Notes under the pieces: model-generated | Database searches by the model: none | Told to the model about the DNA's origin: nothing | Seen by the model: only the letters and a program-made list of their open reading frames with translations | Position numbers and translations under genes: made by a program | Shown here: one piece after another, positions 34,206-45,560 of the stretch | Layout of the letters: every line of letters starts with the position of its first letter | How positions within the stretch are numbered: the first letter of the stretch is position 1 | From: Magnolia sinica | Lineage: Eukaryota > Streptophyta > Magnoliopsida > Magnoliales > Magnoliaceae | Length of the DNA stretch: 64,000 nucleotides | NCBI RefSeq assembly: GCF_029962835.1 | Contig: NC_080575.1 | Span: 45,808,437-45,872,436, forward strand | Reading direction: 5' to 3'

Positions 34206-34585
34206 ACACCTTTCGATTGAATCGAAGTGTTCGTTGGAATCGAGACCTGATCGATTGCATCGGAATTTACATAAAAATTAAGTTTAGTTGTTGGACTAAT
34301 TGGTGCATTTCTCGATGGCATTGACCACATGTTCGATTCATCGAAACTCTGTTTGATGGAATCAAAGACCGCCCGATGGGATCGAGAATTTTGAAGAATA
34401 TTGAGCAAATCGCTGGAACATTCTGGACACTTTTCTATAGCTCAAGGACAAGTTAGATGGAATCGAAGATCCGTTCGATATGATCGAAGAGATGTTCGAT
34501 GGAATCGACAACTTACGCAATGCGAAAGGGCACGACTTTCAAATCCGATTAAAACTAGAATTCTTCCTTCGATGGCATCGAAAGC
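34206..34585. repeat. Array of hyphenated palindromes, TTCGAT..ATCGAA type
   Basis: About ten variants occur. Perfect ones are TTCGATT-G-AATCGAA (34212-34226) and TTCGATG-G-CATCGAA (34568-34582). Others are TTCGAT-TC-ATCGAA and TTCGAT-ATG-ATCGAA. The array ends about 55 bp upstream of the TATA box. Confidence 0.85.
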
Positions 34586-34639
34586 GTTACGCGGAGTGCG
34601 TAAATTTGAGGCGGTTTTCAAAGTCGGCTGGACAAAGGC

Positions 34640-34647
34640 TATAAATA
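34640..34647 (+). promoter_or_regulatory. TATA box of the Athila-like LTR
   Basis: TATAAATA in the context AAGGC-TATAAATA-TGGG. It is conserved in position in all four LTRs of this family in the window. Confidence 0.7.
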
Positions 34648-35432
34648 TGGGTTTTCCAAGGAGTTCTAGAGACGAATTAGGTTACAAGGAGTAGAGCCAA
34701 AGGCTGGAGCAGCCTCTTAAGAGTTGTTCTTCTTCCCTAGTTTATTTTTCATGTTTTGTTTAAGAGATTTGGTTTCAATCATGTCTATGGTGAACTAAAG
34801 CTCTTAGCTGGGGTTAAGAGGTGAAGCTTGTAGCGTGTTGGGATGATTATCTTGCTTTGATTCTTGTTTATGTTAAACAATCATCGAGTTCTAGTTTGAT
34901 TTGAGGAATATTTCCAGTTTTCTATGATTTATTGTGACTTTAATTACAATAGATTCTATGGAGGCTCTTAATATCTTCTTAATCTATTTGGAGTTGTGGA
35001 GATTGGCAAATCCTGTTGTTCACCATTGTCACTTGGGCATGGTAGGATAATGGAATCCCTTTCAATCAAAGCAATGGATCTTCATGTGTGAACTATCTTA
35101 ATGAAAGTTTAAATTGTACTTGAATGGTTTGTCTTCCACTGGATAGGATAGGACTCTAAGTCCAGTTGTGTTCCTCGAATCAAGTAAGGTAGCATCTTGA
35201 TAGCTACAATTGGATCCTTGGCACCCTAGTTCCTACCTTTTAATTGATAGTTTAAGTCAACATTATTCATAATTGCTCCAACTATTCCAGAATTTAGATT
35301 AGTTTCCGATTCTAGTTCTACCTCTAGTTTATTTTCAAAATACGCATAAGTTTAGTCCCTGTGGATTGGACCTCATTCTCACCAAGTTATTGATACATCG
35401 CAACCCTGCACTTGGGGTTGTGAACAAGTTTT

Positions 35433-35450
35433 TGACACCATTGCCGGGGA
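35433..35450 (+). promoter_or_regulatory. Primer-binding site, tRNA-Asp type
   Basis: TGACACCATTGCCGGGGA differs by transitions from TGGCGCCGTTGCCGGGGA, which I recall as the Athila primer site. Complementarity ends at about 18 nt, unlike the site at 5080. Confidence 0.8.
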
Positions 35451-36507
35451 CTACGGTTGTGTTTTTCTGAGATTAATTAGTTTTAGAATTAATTTATGAC
35501 TTTTGTGTTCTTAGATTAGGTTTTATGAATTTATTTTTAGAACTAACTTGTTTTTGTTTTGCAGGACTTTATCTTAACATAGGAGCTCTAATCGGTAACT
35601 TCGTTCCAACTCTTCTCTAGTTTCATAATTCGTAATTGCTTTAGTTTAGTTTTAGTTATGTTTTTATTAGGTTTTAATTGTTTAGAAATTGAGGGCTGAG
35701 AGTGTTTCATGCCCAAGTGGGTTCGTGATAACACTCTACGTCTTTTGAGTGAAGGAGGATTAGTCAAGGGTTGCCTATTCATCATCGGATTAGACACCAC
35801 TTAAGATCCTCTGAGTCAATAAAAGTGATGACTGCATATCAACCTCAACACCCCAGTTAAGGAAGCCTACGATGAGAATGAGGTGCACCATACACCCCCG
35901 CCTCGTATTCTACGAGAATATTTACAATCAGCTGGGGTAAGCACACCTTCCTGCATGATTTTTCTAGACAATGCAGGAAGTATAGATATTAAGCCACGAG
36001 TAATCCAACTCCGTTTGAAGTTACATGGACTTGAATATGAAAGTCCAAATCTACACATGAAAGAGTTTAATGAGATAATAACCACTCTACACTTCCCTAA
36101 CGTGTCCGAGGACACGATCAGGCTGAAACTCTTTTCCTTCTCCTTAAAAGAGAAAGCTAAGACATGGCTGCACTCACTACGACCACGATCCCTTGCCATA
36201 TGGAATGATATGACTAGGGAGTTCAAAGAAATTCTTCCCATACCATAAGATGAACACCATAAGGAATTCAATCATGAACTTCACCCAAAAGGAAGATGAG
36301 ACCTTCTTCCAATGTTGGGAACGATTCAAGGATCTTGTCAGTTCATGCCCACAACATGGATTTGAAACTTGGCGTATAACAAATTTCTTCTATGATGGAT
36401 TGACATCTTCTATGCGCCAATTGTTCGAAATGATGTGTAATGGGGAATTCATGAATAAGAATGTCGATGATGTGTGGGATTACTTTGACAAACTTGCTGA
36501 AAATGCG

Positions 36508-38046
36508 TGTTTACAACCCCAAGTGTAAGGTTGCGATGTAGTAATAATCTCGGTAAGACCGAGGTCAAATCCACAGGGACTAATCTTGTGTGTAATCTGG
36601 AAGCAATTAAAAGTAGAACTAGAAGAAGATGTGAATCTAAATCTGAATTATAGAGAGAGTAATTGTGAATTGTTTAATTAAAACTTGTAAATTCAAAGGT
36701 GGGAACTAGGGTGCCAAGGATCCAATTACAGGTATTAGGATGTTTCCTTATCTGATTTAAGGAACACAATTGGAATTAAAGTCCTATCATGTCCAATTGG
36801 AAGATATATCAATAGAATCAAATCTGAACTTTCGTTGACCTAATTCTCAATGAAGGAGAATTGTGAGGTTTGGAAGGGATTCCATCATTAAACCATGCCC
36901 TGGAGATAATGGCTAACAACAGGATTTACCAATCCCACAATCTCAAAGTAAGATAGAAGATACTCAAAGCTATTGCAGATCTATTGTAATTTGAGTCACA
37001 ACAAACCATTAAAAACTGAAAGTATTCCTTAAATATCAAATTAGAATCAAAGAAGTTTAACAAGAACAAGAATCAAAACAAGAACACCATCCCAATATGC
37101 TACAAGCTTCACCTCTTAGCCCTAGCTAAGAGGTTTAGCCAACCATAGACATGATTAGAATTAAAACCCTAAAAGAAAGCATTAAAAACTAGGAAGAAAG
37201 GAAGAAAGAACTCTTGGATGACGACTCCACCCCTTTGCTCTACTCCTCAAAACCCTAAATATCTCCAAAAAGTCCGTAGGAAACCCATATTTATAACCTA
37301 GTTCGCATAAGATCGCAAAACCGCCTCAATTTACGCAGTCTGTGTAACTTTACGTAATGCGTTCGATGGCATCAAACAACCTTCGATGTCATCGAACATA
37401 CTTTAAATTCAGAAGTCGCGCCTTTACGCACTGCATAAGTTCTTGTGCCATCGAACCTTTCTTCGATGTCATCGAACGAGACTTCAATGTCATCGAACAG
37501 TCTTCGAGTAATCGAAAAAGTGTCCAAAAAAGTCCAGCGAGTTACTTCAAAATTCTTCAATAAATTCGATGACATCGAACAGACTTTGATGTCATCGATC
37601 ATCTTCTTTGAGTCATCGAACATGACTTTGATTCATCGAAAATTACATCCAATATGTCCAGTAACCAACTTGGTTTTCATGTAAAAATTTGATGTCATTG
37701 ACTTGTGTTCAATGTCATCGAAAGATGGCTTCGATGTCATCAAACGGTGATCGATGACACAGATTATGAAGTAAATTTCAGCCCTTTGTTCTTTTGATTT
37801 CCTTCCTTCTCCACTTGGTTTTCTTGGATCTTGGGGTCTTGAAATCTTCAATCTTGGTCTCCAAAGATTCGTTCTTTACCTTGGTGTTCTTTGAGCATCA
37901 AATTCATGCTTTTAGCATTCTTTGCAATCCAAGCTCTTAAACTCACCTTGCAACGCAAACATGTATAAAATATATCATTAAGCCTTATTATGTTCATAAA
38001 ACTAAGATATAAATGGGGTAAAATATGCAATATTTGACACTCAACA
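36508..38046 (-). mobile_element. Athila-like solo LTR inside gag (copy 2)
   Basis: A 1,539-bp TG...CA insertion with flanks ATGCG (36503-36507) and ATGCA (38047-38051). It is in reverse orientation to the host element, with a TATAAATA box on the minus strand at 37288-37295. Removing it and one duplication restores the gag reading frame exactly. It has no internal region, so it is a solo LTR. Confidence 0.9.
37361..37760. repeat. Array of hyphenated palindromes, TTCGATGTCATCGAA type
   Basis: About twelve variants occur, a perfect TTCGATG-T-CATCGAA lying at 37382-37396. In LTR orientation the array is about 65 bp upstream of the TATA box. Short frames in both strands here are by-products. Confidence 0.85.
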
Positions 38047-38306
38047 ATGCACAGTCATGGGACATCTCCCCAAGACCTAACACTACTTCTGAGCTTGCTC
38101 AATCAAAGGAGAGGCGTGGAATATATATTTTGAAAGAGGAAGATAATATAAATGTTAAAGTGGCTAATCTCACAAGGAAAATCAAGGCCATGGAACTTAA
38201 GAAGGCAGTACCTATCAAATCTGACAAGGCTATGGAAGTTGTTTGTGGTATTTGTGCTTGCAACATACAAACAACAAAAAATTGCCCAACAATTCCTACT
38301 TTTTAA

Positions 38307-39845
38307 GAGATATTGAATGAGCAATCAAATGCCGTAAATAACTACCAAAGACTTTTTAGCGAACCCACCTCAAAAACATATAACTCAAGTTAGAGGAATC
38401 ATCTAAATTTCAGTTGGAGGAACGAACAAACTACTACTCCTCAAGGGATCCTTAACCAATTTCTAAATCAAAGGAAACCTCAAGAGGATCTGGTCTTAAA
38501 ACATATTCAAAATCAAAAGTTTTTTAATTAGGGTATGCTGCAAGCCTTTCAAGACCTTATAAAGGCCATACAAGGGCTTGAGACAAAAAATTCAATTGGG
38601 GAAAAAGGGATCATTCTGGCCCAGCCTCTCCCCAACCCAAAACCACAATATGAAATAAGTGACCCAAGCTATTCAAATAAGATGGAGCAGGCTAATTCTA
38701 TCTCCACTCTTAGGATTGAGAAGATTATTGACAAAACCATTCCGGTAAGAGCTGAAAAGCCTAAGGACGCGGAAGAAACTGAGAATGATAGACCTAGCAA
38801 TGCCCCTCATGAGGAAGAACCGAAAAAAGTAAGTAAGACAATTGTGTCATCCCCCTCAGCGGTTGATTGCACCAAAACCTCCAGCTAACTCATAGGATAT
38901 TCTAGAGGTGCTGAAACAAGTGAAAGTCAACATCCCTCTGCTGGATGCTGTGAAACAAATCCCCTCTTATGTTAAATTTCTAAAAGATTTATGTACAACC
39001 AAGAGACGGCAAAGTATTCAAAAGAATTTTTTTCTGACAGAAAAGGTGAGTGCCATCCTCATGCAAGATGTGTCATAAAAATATAAAGATCCTAGTAGCC
39101 CAACTATCACCTGTATAATCGGGAATCACCAAATTGAGCACGCACTTCTTGACTTGGGAGAGAGCATTAATTTGATTCATTTCTCGGTATACCAACAATT
39201 GGGTCTAGGTGAAGTAAAACTCACTTAGGCCACATTACAACTTGTTGATCATTCAGTCCGTGTATCGAGAGAGATGATTGAGGATGTGTTGGTCCAAGTT
39301 GATAAATTCTATTATCCAGTAGATTTTAGTCTTGGATACTTAACCCATCATAGATGTGAGCACTCAGATTCCCAACATTCTTGGTCGTCCATTCCTTGTT
39401 ACATTCAATGCCATTATCAACTGTAGGAATGGGGTTATGAATTTGTCTTTTAGGAATATGACATTAGAGCTTAATATCTTTTTCAATTTGGAAAAATAGT
39501 CAAAGGATGTTAAAGATATCCACGACATTAACATGATCGACTCTTTCGTGGAAGAAAGAGCAACCTTGAATCTATACTCTGACCCTTTATAGATGTGTTT
39601 GGCCCACTCCACTGATGATTTGGATAATGACATGATTAGGGAGATGAGTGCATTGCTGCATAATGTGTCAGTACTTGAAGTTAACTGGTGGAAGCCACAA
39701 ATTGAAAATTTGCCCCAAACTGATGTAGTGCCTCTACCGTCTATCTTCAAAGCACTGAATCTTGACCTAAAACCTTTGCTCGCTGATCTTAAATATGTCT
39801 ACTTAGGTCAACATAAGACATACCCGGTGGTGATTTCTTCCCACC
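38307..39845 (+). pseudogene. Athila-like gag C-terminus and protease region
   Basis: The open stretch 38535-38888 is a hydrophilic, proline- and glutamate-rich linker as found between gag and protease in this lineage. The aspartic protease motif reads LLDLGESINLI with its Asp codon at 39151, where the family usually has LLDLGASVNLL. Several stops (for example TAA at 39077) and changes of frame separate these parts. The minus frame 39364-39750 is a shadow. Confidence 0.7.
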
Positions 39846-40920
39846 TTGAGAAACAACAGGAGAGTGCTTATTTCCACTCTCATTGATTATAAAGGAGCCC
39901 TTGGATGGTCGATTACAGAACTCAAAGGAATTGATCCTTTGATTTGTACTCACCACATTCATCTTGAGGATAATGCGAAAACCTCCCAACAACTACAATG
40001 TCAACTCAATCTAAATATGAAAAAAGTGGTTAAAGTTGAGGTACTTAAGTTGTTGGATGTGGGTATCATATACCCTATATCTGATAGTCAATGGGTGAGT
40101 CCAACCCAGGTGGTTCCTAAGAAGTTCGGAATTACCATTGTAGCCAATGCTGATAATGAACTCATGCCAACTAGAGTTACTTCTGGTTGGAGAATATGCA
40201 TTGACTACAGAAAGCTAAATACCATCACAAGGAATGACCACTTTCCTTTGCCCTTCATTAATCAAATTTTGGAAAGGTTAGTTAGTCACTCTTACTATTG
40301 CTTCCTTTACGGGTATTCGGGCTATAATCAGATAGAGATAGCCCTTGAAGATTAAGAGAAAACCATATTCACATGCCCCTTTGGCACATTTTCTTACTGA
40401 AGGATGTCATTCGGGCTGTGTAATGCCCTTACCACATTTCAGCGATGCATGTTGAGCATATTTTCCGACATGGTGGGGTAATATTTAGAAGTCTTCATGG
40501 ATGACTTCTCGATTTTTGGTCCATCCTTCAGCAAGTGTCTGAAAAATCTAAATAAAGTGTTGAAGCAATGCGAGGAGAAGAATTTGGTTTTGAATAGGGA
40601 GAAATGCCATTTCATGGTTCCCAAGGGAATAGTGCTTGGACACATAATCTCGTCCAAGGGAATTGAAGAAAACAAGGTGAAGTTTGATCTTATCTCTAAC
40701 CTACCTCCATCCAAGAGTATACAGGACGTGCGATCCTTCTTAGGACACTCCAGATTTTATAGATGATTCATAAAGGACTTTAGTCATCTCTCTCGTCCTT
40801 TATGTAATCAACTTCAAAAGGATGCACCATACGAGTGGATTGACCAATCCAAAGAAGTTTTCACTAAGCTCAAGGGCATGTTAATTACCACACTTATCAT
40901 GTAGCTATCTCATTGGAGCA
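39846..40920 (+). pseudogene. Athila-like reverse transcriptase
   Basis: This would copy the RNA genome into DNA. One register carries the whole RT: LLDVGIIYPISDSQWVSP, WRICIDYRKLNTITRNDHFPL, a segment ending YSGYNQIEIA, and the catalytic box FMDDFSIFG with codons at 40494-40505. Both aspartates are intact. Then follow LNREKCHFMVPKGIVLGH and RSFLGHSRFYR. Stops occur after IALED (TAA near 40,353), near 40,397, near 40,480, at FYR-stop (TGA near 40,763) and near 40,902, so no active enzyme can be made. Confidence 0.9.
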
Positions 40921-41470
40921 TCCCTTTTGAGATTATATGCGACACATCTGATTATGTTATTAGGGTAGTGTTAGGAAAGAGAAAAGAGAAGAAGCCCTAT
41001 GTGATTCACTATGCAAGTAGAACTCTAAATTCTGCCCAAGCGAACTACTCTACTACGGAGAAAGAACTCTTAGCTGTAGTGTTTTCTTTGGATAAATTTA
41101 GGTCTTACTTGATCGGATCCAAGATCATCATCTACACCGATCATGTGGCACTGAAATACCTTCTTTCTAAGAAGGATGCCAAGCCTCGCCTGATAAGATG
41201 GATCCTTCTACTCCAGGAATTCGACATAGAAATACAAGACAAAAAGGGAGTAGAAAACGTAATGGATGACCATCTCTCTAAGCTTGATCTTCTCGATTCC
41301 CTTGAGCCGACACTAATAAATGATATGTTCTCTGATGAACAATTGTTTAAACTCTTCCAATTACCTTGGTTTGCTAACATTGCTAATATTTTGCCACAGG
41401 TTTCACGCCGACATATTGGATTGCGCAAGATAAGAAAAAAACTCTTCGCCGAGGTATGTAAGTTTTTTTG
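40921..41470 (+). pseudogene. Athila-like RNase H
   Basis: In the same register as RT, it has [32 protein letters not shown] with the catalytic Glu, and [11 protein letters not shown]. The stretch 40968-41471 is open. The following text to 41470 is the linker towards integrase. The minus frame 41141-41428 is a shadow. Confidence 0.88.
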
Positions 41471-42213
41471 AGATGATTCCTATCTATTTAAATATTGCCC
41501 AGACCAAATTATAAGGAGATGCATGCCAGACAATGAACATCAAAGTGTTATCTCCTTTTGCCACTCTTAGGACTGTGGTGGTCACTTTTCTGTTAAAAAA
41601 ATCACAGCCAAAATTCTATAGTGTGGCTTTTATTGTCCCACTATATTTAGAGATACTCATGAGTTTTGCAAAACTTGTGAGCATTGCTAGAAATTGGGAG
41701 GATTGTCCTGTCAAAATATGATGTCATTAAACCCAATTCTTATCATTGAAGCATTCGATTGCTGGGGCATCGATTTCATGGGGCCGTTCCCCCAATCCTT
41801 TAGAAATATTTATATTTTGTTAGCAGTAGACTATGTCATTAAATGGGTCGAAGCGATCCCGTGCCGGAATAATGATCGTAAAGTGGTCATTAGATTCTTA
41901 AAAGAAAATATCATTTCCCAGTTCGGAACGCCTCGAGCTATCATTAGTGATGGAGGGTTACACTTTTACAATAAGCATTTCGGAAACTTAATGAAGAAAT
42001 ATGACATCTCTCATAAAGTGAGAATTTCATACCACCCACAAACGAGTGGGCAAGTTGAGATCTCCAATAGGAAAATTAATTAAATTCTAAAAAACACTGT
42101 TAATCCTGACCATAAGGATTAGTCAATTTGCTTGACTGATGCTTTATGGGCTTACCACATAACTTTTAAGACCCCCATTGGAATGCCTCCCTTTAAATTA
42201 GTCTATGGGAAAT
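41471..42213 (+). pseudogene. Athila-like integrase, truncated
   Basis: The zinc-binding part (41,520-41,710) is disrupted by frame changes, though CEHC-like residues can be read. The core is open from 41694: GIDFMGPF with the first Asp near 41,770, [12 protein letters not shown] with the second near 41,948, and [16 protein letters not shown] with the Glu near 42,055. The segment ends in FKLVYGKW, directly at the LTR junction at 42,214, and the C-terminal domain is missing. Confidence 0.88.
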
Positions 42214-43875
42214 GGTTTACAACCCCAAGTGCAGGGTCGCGATGTAGTAATAACTCGGTGAGACCGAGGTCGAATCCAGAGGGAATGGGGAACATGGTCT
42301 AGAACAAATCTAAATCTAACTCGGTTGGTCTGGATTTTTAATCCAGCGAGATAAAAAGAGCTTTGAATAATAAAGATAAAAAAGACTAAGGGTCCAAGAA
42401 TCCACCCATAACAATTTCAATATTCAATCTACTTAATTTAATGATAACTCAATTAGAATCGGATTCCTATCCTATCCAATCGGATGATGGAGTGGTTAAA
42501 ACAGAATCTGAACTTTCCATTAATTTGGTTTCCAAATATCCATCTAATTGTAATGATGGTAGGGGATTCAATCATCCTACCATGCCCAAGAGACGATGAT
42601 GAACAACGACTTCTACGTACTTGACACAATTCCAAAGTCAATTAAATCATATCAAAAGCCTTTAAAGCATTTATTGTAATTTCAGTCACAATAAATCATA
42701 GAAAACTAGAAATATATCTTAATTCAAACCAAAACTTAATGGAAGTTTAACATAAACTTGAATCAAAACAAACTAAACATCAAAATAAACTATAGGTTTC
42801 ATCCCTTAGTCTTATCTAAGAGATTAGCCTGAGAAGACTAACATCATAAAAGAAAAATAAAAGAAAAACTAAAAAGATCTACTAAAACTATAAAAAAATC
42901 GAAGTGAAAGAATATTTTCGGCGCTCTACCTAGGCCTTCTCTACCTTTCCAAACCCTAGAAGATGTTTCAGAGCATCCTAAGGACTCCTATTTATAGTTG
43001 TGGAACTTCAACTTTCGCACCGAGTTGAAAAAATCCGCAAACCGCCTCAAATTTATGCACTCCGCGTAAAATCTGCGTAACGCCTTCTGTAAGACCCGTG
43101 TCCTAGTCCGTACCATTCTGTTGGCTTCCACAGTCCTTCCGGTCGAGTTCCGGCAATTCTCGACCCATATTTGACGTTTGCGCGTGATCCTAAACCGGGT
43201 CCCGCATACCGAAGTCGGTTCGAATTGAAACTTATATCATAGCGACCGCGCCGTCCCCGCGGTTCCAACGCCGTGACTTGCGCACCGAACCGATACGCAG
43301 GCCAGGAGATGTGGGCCTGCATTTATTCCGAAGAACGCCGCGCATTGCGATTATCGAGAAAATCTTTACGATATGTCCCATCAATCAATGTCAAGTACAA
43401 GCCTTACCCAAAGTACAACAACTCATCCCTACCTTTTTTAAAAGTCCACTCTTTCTCCACCTCACCATTCCCCTTTACAAAATTTCAACCATAATCATAC
43501 CTCTTTTACAAATTTTCAACCCAACCCATACCCTTCCTTACATCAACCCATCCATATCATTCCCATCACCTCACTCCCTCTCTCTCATTTATCAAATCTC
43601 CCAAAGCAACCCAAAATTCCAACGTCCAAACATTCTCTCCTAACCACAAGTGTGGCCCACCCTCTCATCTCTCATCCACACCATCAAAATCCCATCAACC
43701 ACCATAAAAAATGAAAGCAAGGAGCATAGAAGGCTAAGGGAGCAAGAAGAAGGCATAGAGGTGGGTGATCCACTGTTATTTCTTATCTTAGGGCCCACTT
43801 GTTGGTGGGACCTATTTTGATGTATGTGATTTAATCAAGAGGGGCCCATAATGGCGGGGTCCCTCTATCTCATCG

Positions 43876-43922
43876 TCTCTCTCTCTCTCTCTCTTTATAT
43901 ATCTCTCCATCTCTCTCTCTCT
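43876..43922 (+). repeat. (CT)n-rich microsatellite
   Basis: CT dinucleotides occur in two blocks separated by TTTATATATCTCTCCAT. Confidence 0.85.
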
Positions 43923-44902
43923 TGTTATGGGTGTGGTCCACTAGATCCACACCGAACGTGGACCCACCATGATGGATGTATTCTATCGACGCCGTCCATC
44001 TGCTTTTTCCATGCCATCCAGTGGGCCTGACCTGGATGATGGAAAAACACAAATATTAGACTGATCTGGTGGGCCACGTGCATGTGGGACCCACCGTGAT
44101 GTCCATCCTGTCCAGCGTTTCAGGATGCTCGCTGGACGAAATAGGGGTGGCTAACGTGGAGTGCATGTATTGACATGGGTGTGTACTAATAAAGCAAAAA
44201 AAGAAAAAAATTGCTTTTAGGGTGGGCCGCTCATGTAGCCCCACCTTGATGTATGTATACATTCCAAGCTATCCATCCTTCTCCTCAGATCATTTTAGGC
44301 GTTGAGCCAAATTTTGGGACCAATCCGATTCTCAGGCGGGCCATACCATAGGAAATAGCGGTAATACCGTTAAAACCCACCTTGAATCTTCTATTCGCTG
44401 AGAATATGTCGCATATTGGTCTCATTTGGACGATCATGGACCGTAGAACCCAGTGGTCGGGTTGGATTTTTCATACGCGGGCCCCACCTAGGAAAATCTG
44501 TAGAAAAACAGATTTTTTTTAAAAAAGGGCAGTCGCCGCCGCTGCTGCTGAGGACGCAGCAGCGTCCTGTGCAGGCGGGCGAGCAGACGGACGGACGGCT
44601 GGGCCTCACGGCCCCAGCTATGGGCCCCACCATGATGCGTTTCGAACATCAACACCATGCATTTAATGGGTCCCCTCGGATCAGGAGGCCACCCCAAAAA
44701 TTAGCCGTATACGGAACTCAGGTGGGCCACACCATCTAAAATCATGTGAAGACATGCCTAAAACATATAAAATCACTTGGTGGGGCCTACCTGAAATTTG
44801 AATGCAGCTAAAACCTGGTCTGAACCCTCAGCCAAGTGGGACGCACATAATGGGTGGGTTGGATTTGTGAACCACATCAGGGTGGACTCCCTGTCCACGT
44901 GA

Positions 44903-44925
44903 TAAAATAATAATAATAATAATAA
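44903..44925 (+). repeat. (TAA)n microsatellite
   Basis: About seven TAA units follow GATAAAA. Confidence 0.85.
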
Positions 44926-44931
44926 ACGGTA

Positions 44932-45168
44932 CAGTGGGCCCAGGTCCAAGTGACCTTATGAACAGTTTAGATGGCGCATAAACATTACAGTGGGCCCCTA
45001 GGTCCACGTGACCTTATCAACAGGTTGGATGCAAATAAATATCATGGTGGGACCAAGGTCCATGTGACCTTATAAACAGGTTGGGTGCAAATAAATATTA
45101 TGGTGGGCCCCCAGGCCTACATGACCCTATCAACAATTGGGTGGAAAATAAACATTATGGTGGGCCCC
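44932..45168 (+). repeat. 56-bp tandem repeat, about four units
   Basis: The unit contains AGTGGGCCCAGGTCCA, GTGACCTTATCAACAGGTTG and CAAATAAACATTA. Unit starts are near 44932, 44988, 45043, 45100 and 45157. The words are those of the P-family centre, so the array probably grew by amplification of part of a P element. Confidence 0.75.
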
Positions 45169-45319
45169 ACTTATGTATGTATTGTGTCCACACCTTTCAT
45201 CGATGTGGACCTCCACCATGAATTATGTGATTTATCTATGCCTTCCATCCCTATGGGACCTACCATGATGCATGAGTTTCATCCAAACTGTCCAACCATT
45301 TTGGAGGATATTTTAAGGC

Positions 45320-45560
45320 CATGTGATAAGGCCCATCTTGGTGTGTTTGTGGGCCGTCCGTTGAGGCCCACCTTGATTTGTATAAGGCCCATATTATGAG
45401 GCCCATTGTGATGTATGCAAGGCCCATGTGACTAGGCCTATCTTGATGCATTTGTGGCCCGTCGTTGAGGCCCACCTTGATATATATATATATACACGAG
45501 ACCCATGTATGAGGCCCATTTGATGTACTGGAGGCCCATGGGTCAAGGCCCAATAGGACG
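45320..45560 (+). repeat. Repeated AGGCCCACCTTGATG words
   Basis: About eight variants of AGGCCCAC(C)TTGATGTAT follow at irregular 25-40 bp intervals. Confidence 0.55.

Larger units (their letters stand above)
33870..35426 (+). repeat. 5' LTR of the Athila-like element
   Basis: A 1,557-bp LTR beginning TGCTGAGTGTCAAATATT and ending CTTGGGGTTGTGAACA. It is the forward copy of the sequence seen reversed at 679, 36508 and 42214. The TATA box is at 34640-34647. Frames at 34082-34694 in both strands arise from the palindrome array. Confidence 0.85.
35850..38306 (+). pseudogene. Athila-like gag, split by a solo LTR
   Basis: Gag would form the capsid. The first part (35883-36507) has the core of the Retrotrans_gag family, with KLFSFSLKEKAKTWL and WERFKDLVSSCPQHGF. 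A one-base shift lies near 36,247. The reading frame is broken at codon GCG/GCA inside AENA-QSWD by the 1,539-bp LTR plus a 5-bp duplication. It resumes in the correct register at 38047, with AQSWD and KKEDNINVKV-like text, and reaches a C-rich segment CGICACNIQTTKNC that corresponds to the zinc knuckle. The minus-strand frame 35867-36271 is a shadow. Confidence 0.85.
33870..42213 (+). mobile_element. Athila-like Ty3/gypsy element, 3' part missing
   Basis: This has a 5' LTR (33870-35426), a tRNA-Asp-type primer-binding site and gag, then protease, RT, RNase H and integrase in gypsy order. Gag is split by a solo LTR of the same family (36508-38046). Integrase stops at 42,213, where another LTR of the family begins in reverse orientation. 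No 3' LTR in plus orientation is present, so the right end has been lost. Many stops and frame changes show it is old. Confidence 0.85.

Noticed and set aside
35867..36271. A 134-codon minus-strand ORF
   Set aside because: It is the antisense shadow of a clearly recognisable gag reading frame on the plus strand.
43053..43643. Overlapping ORFs of 89-121 codons on both strands
   Set aside because: They lie in the terminal part of a solo LTR with proven ends and duplication, and have no domain.
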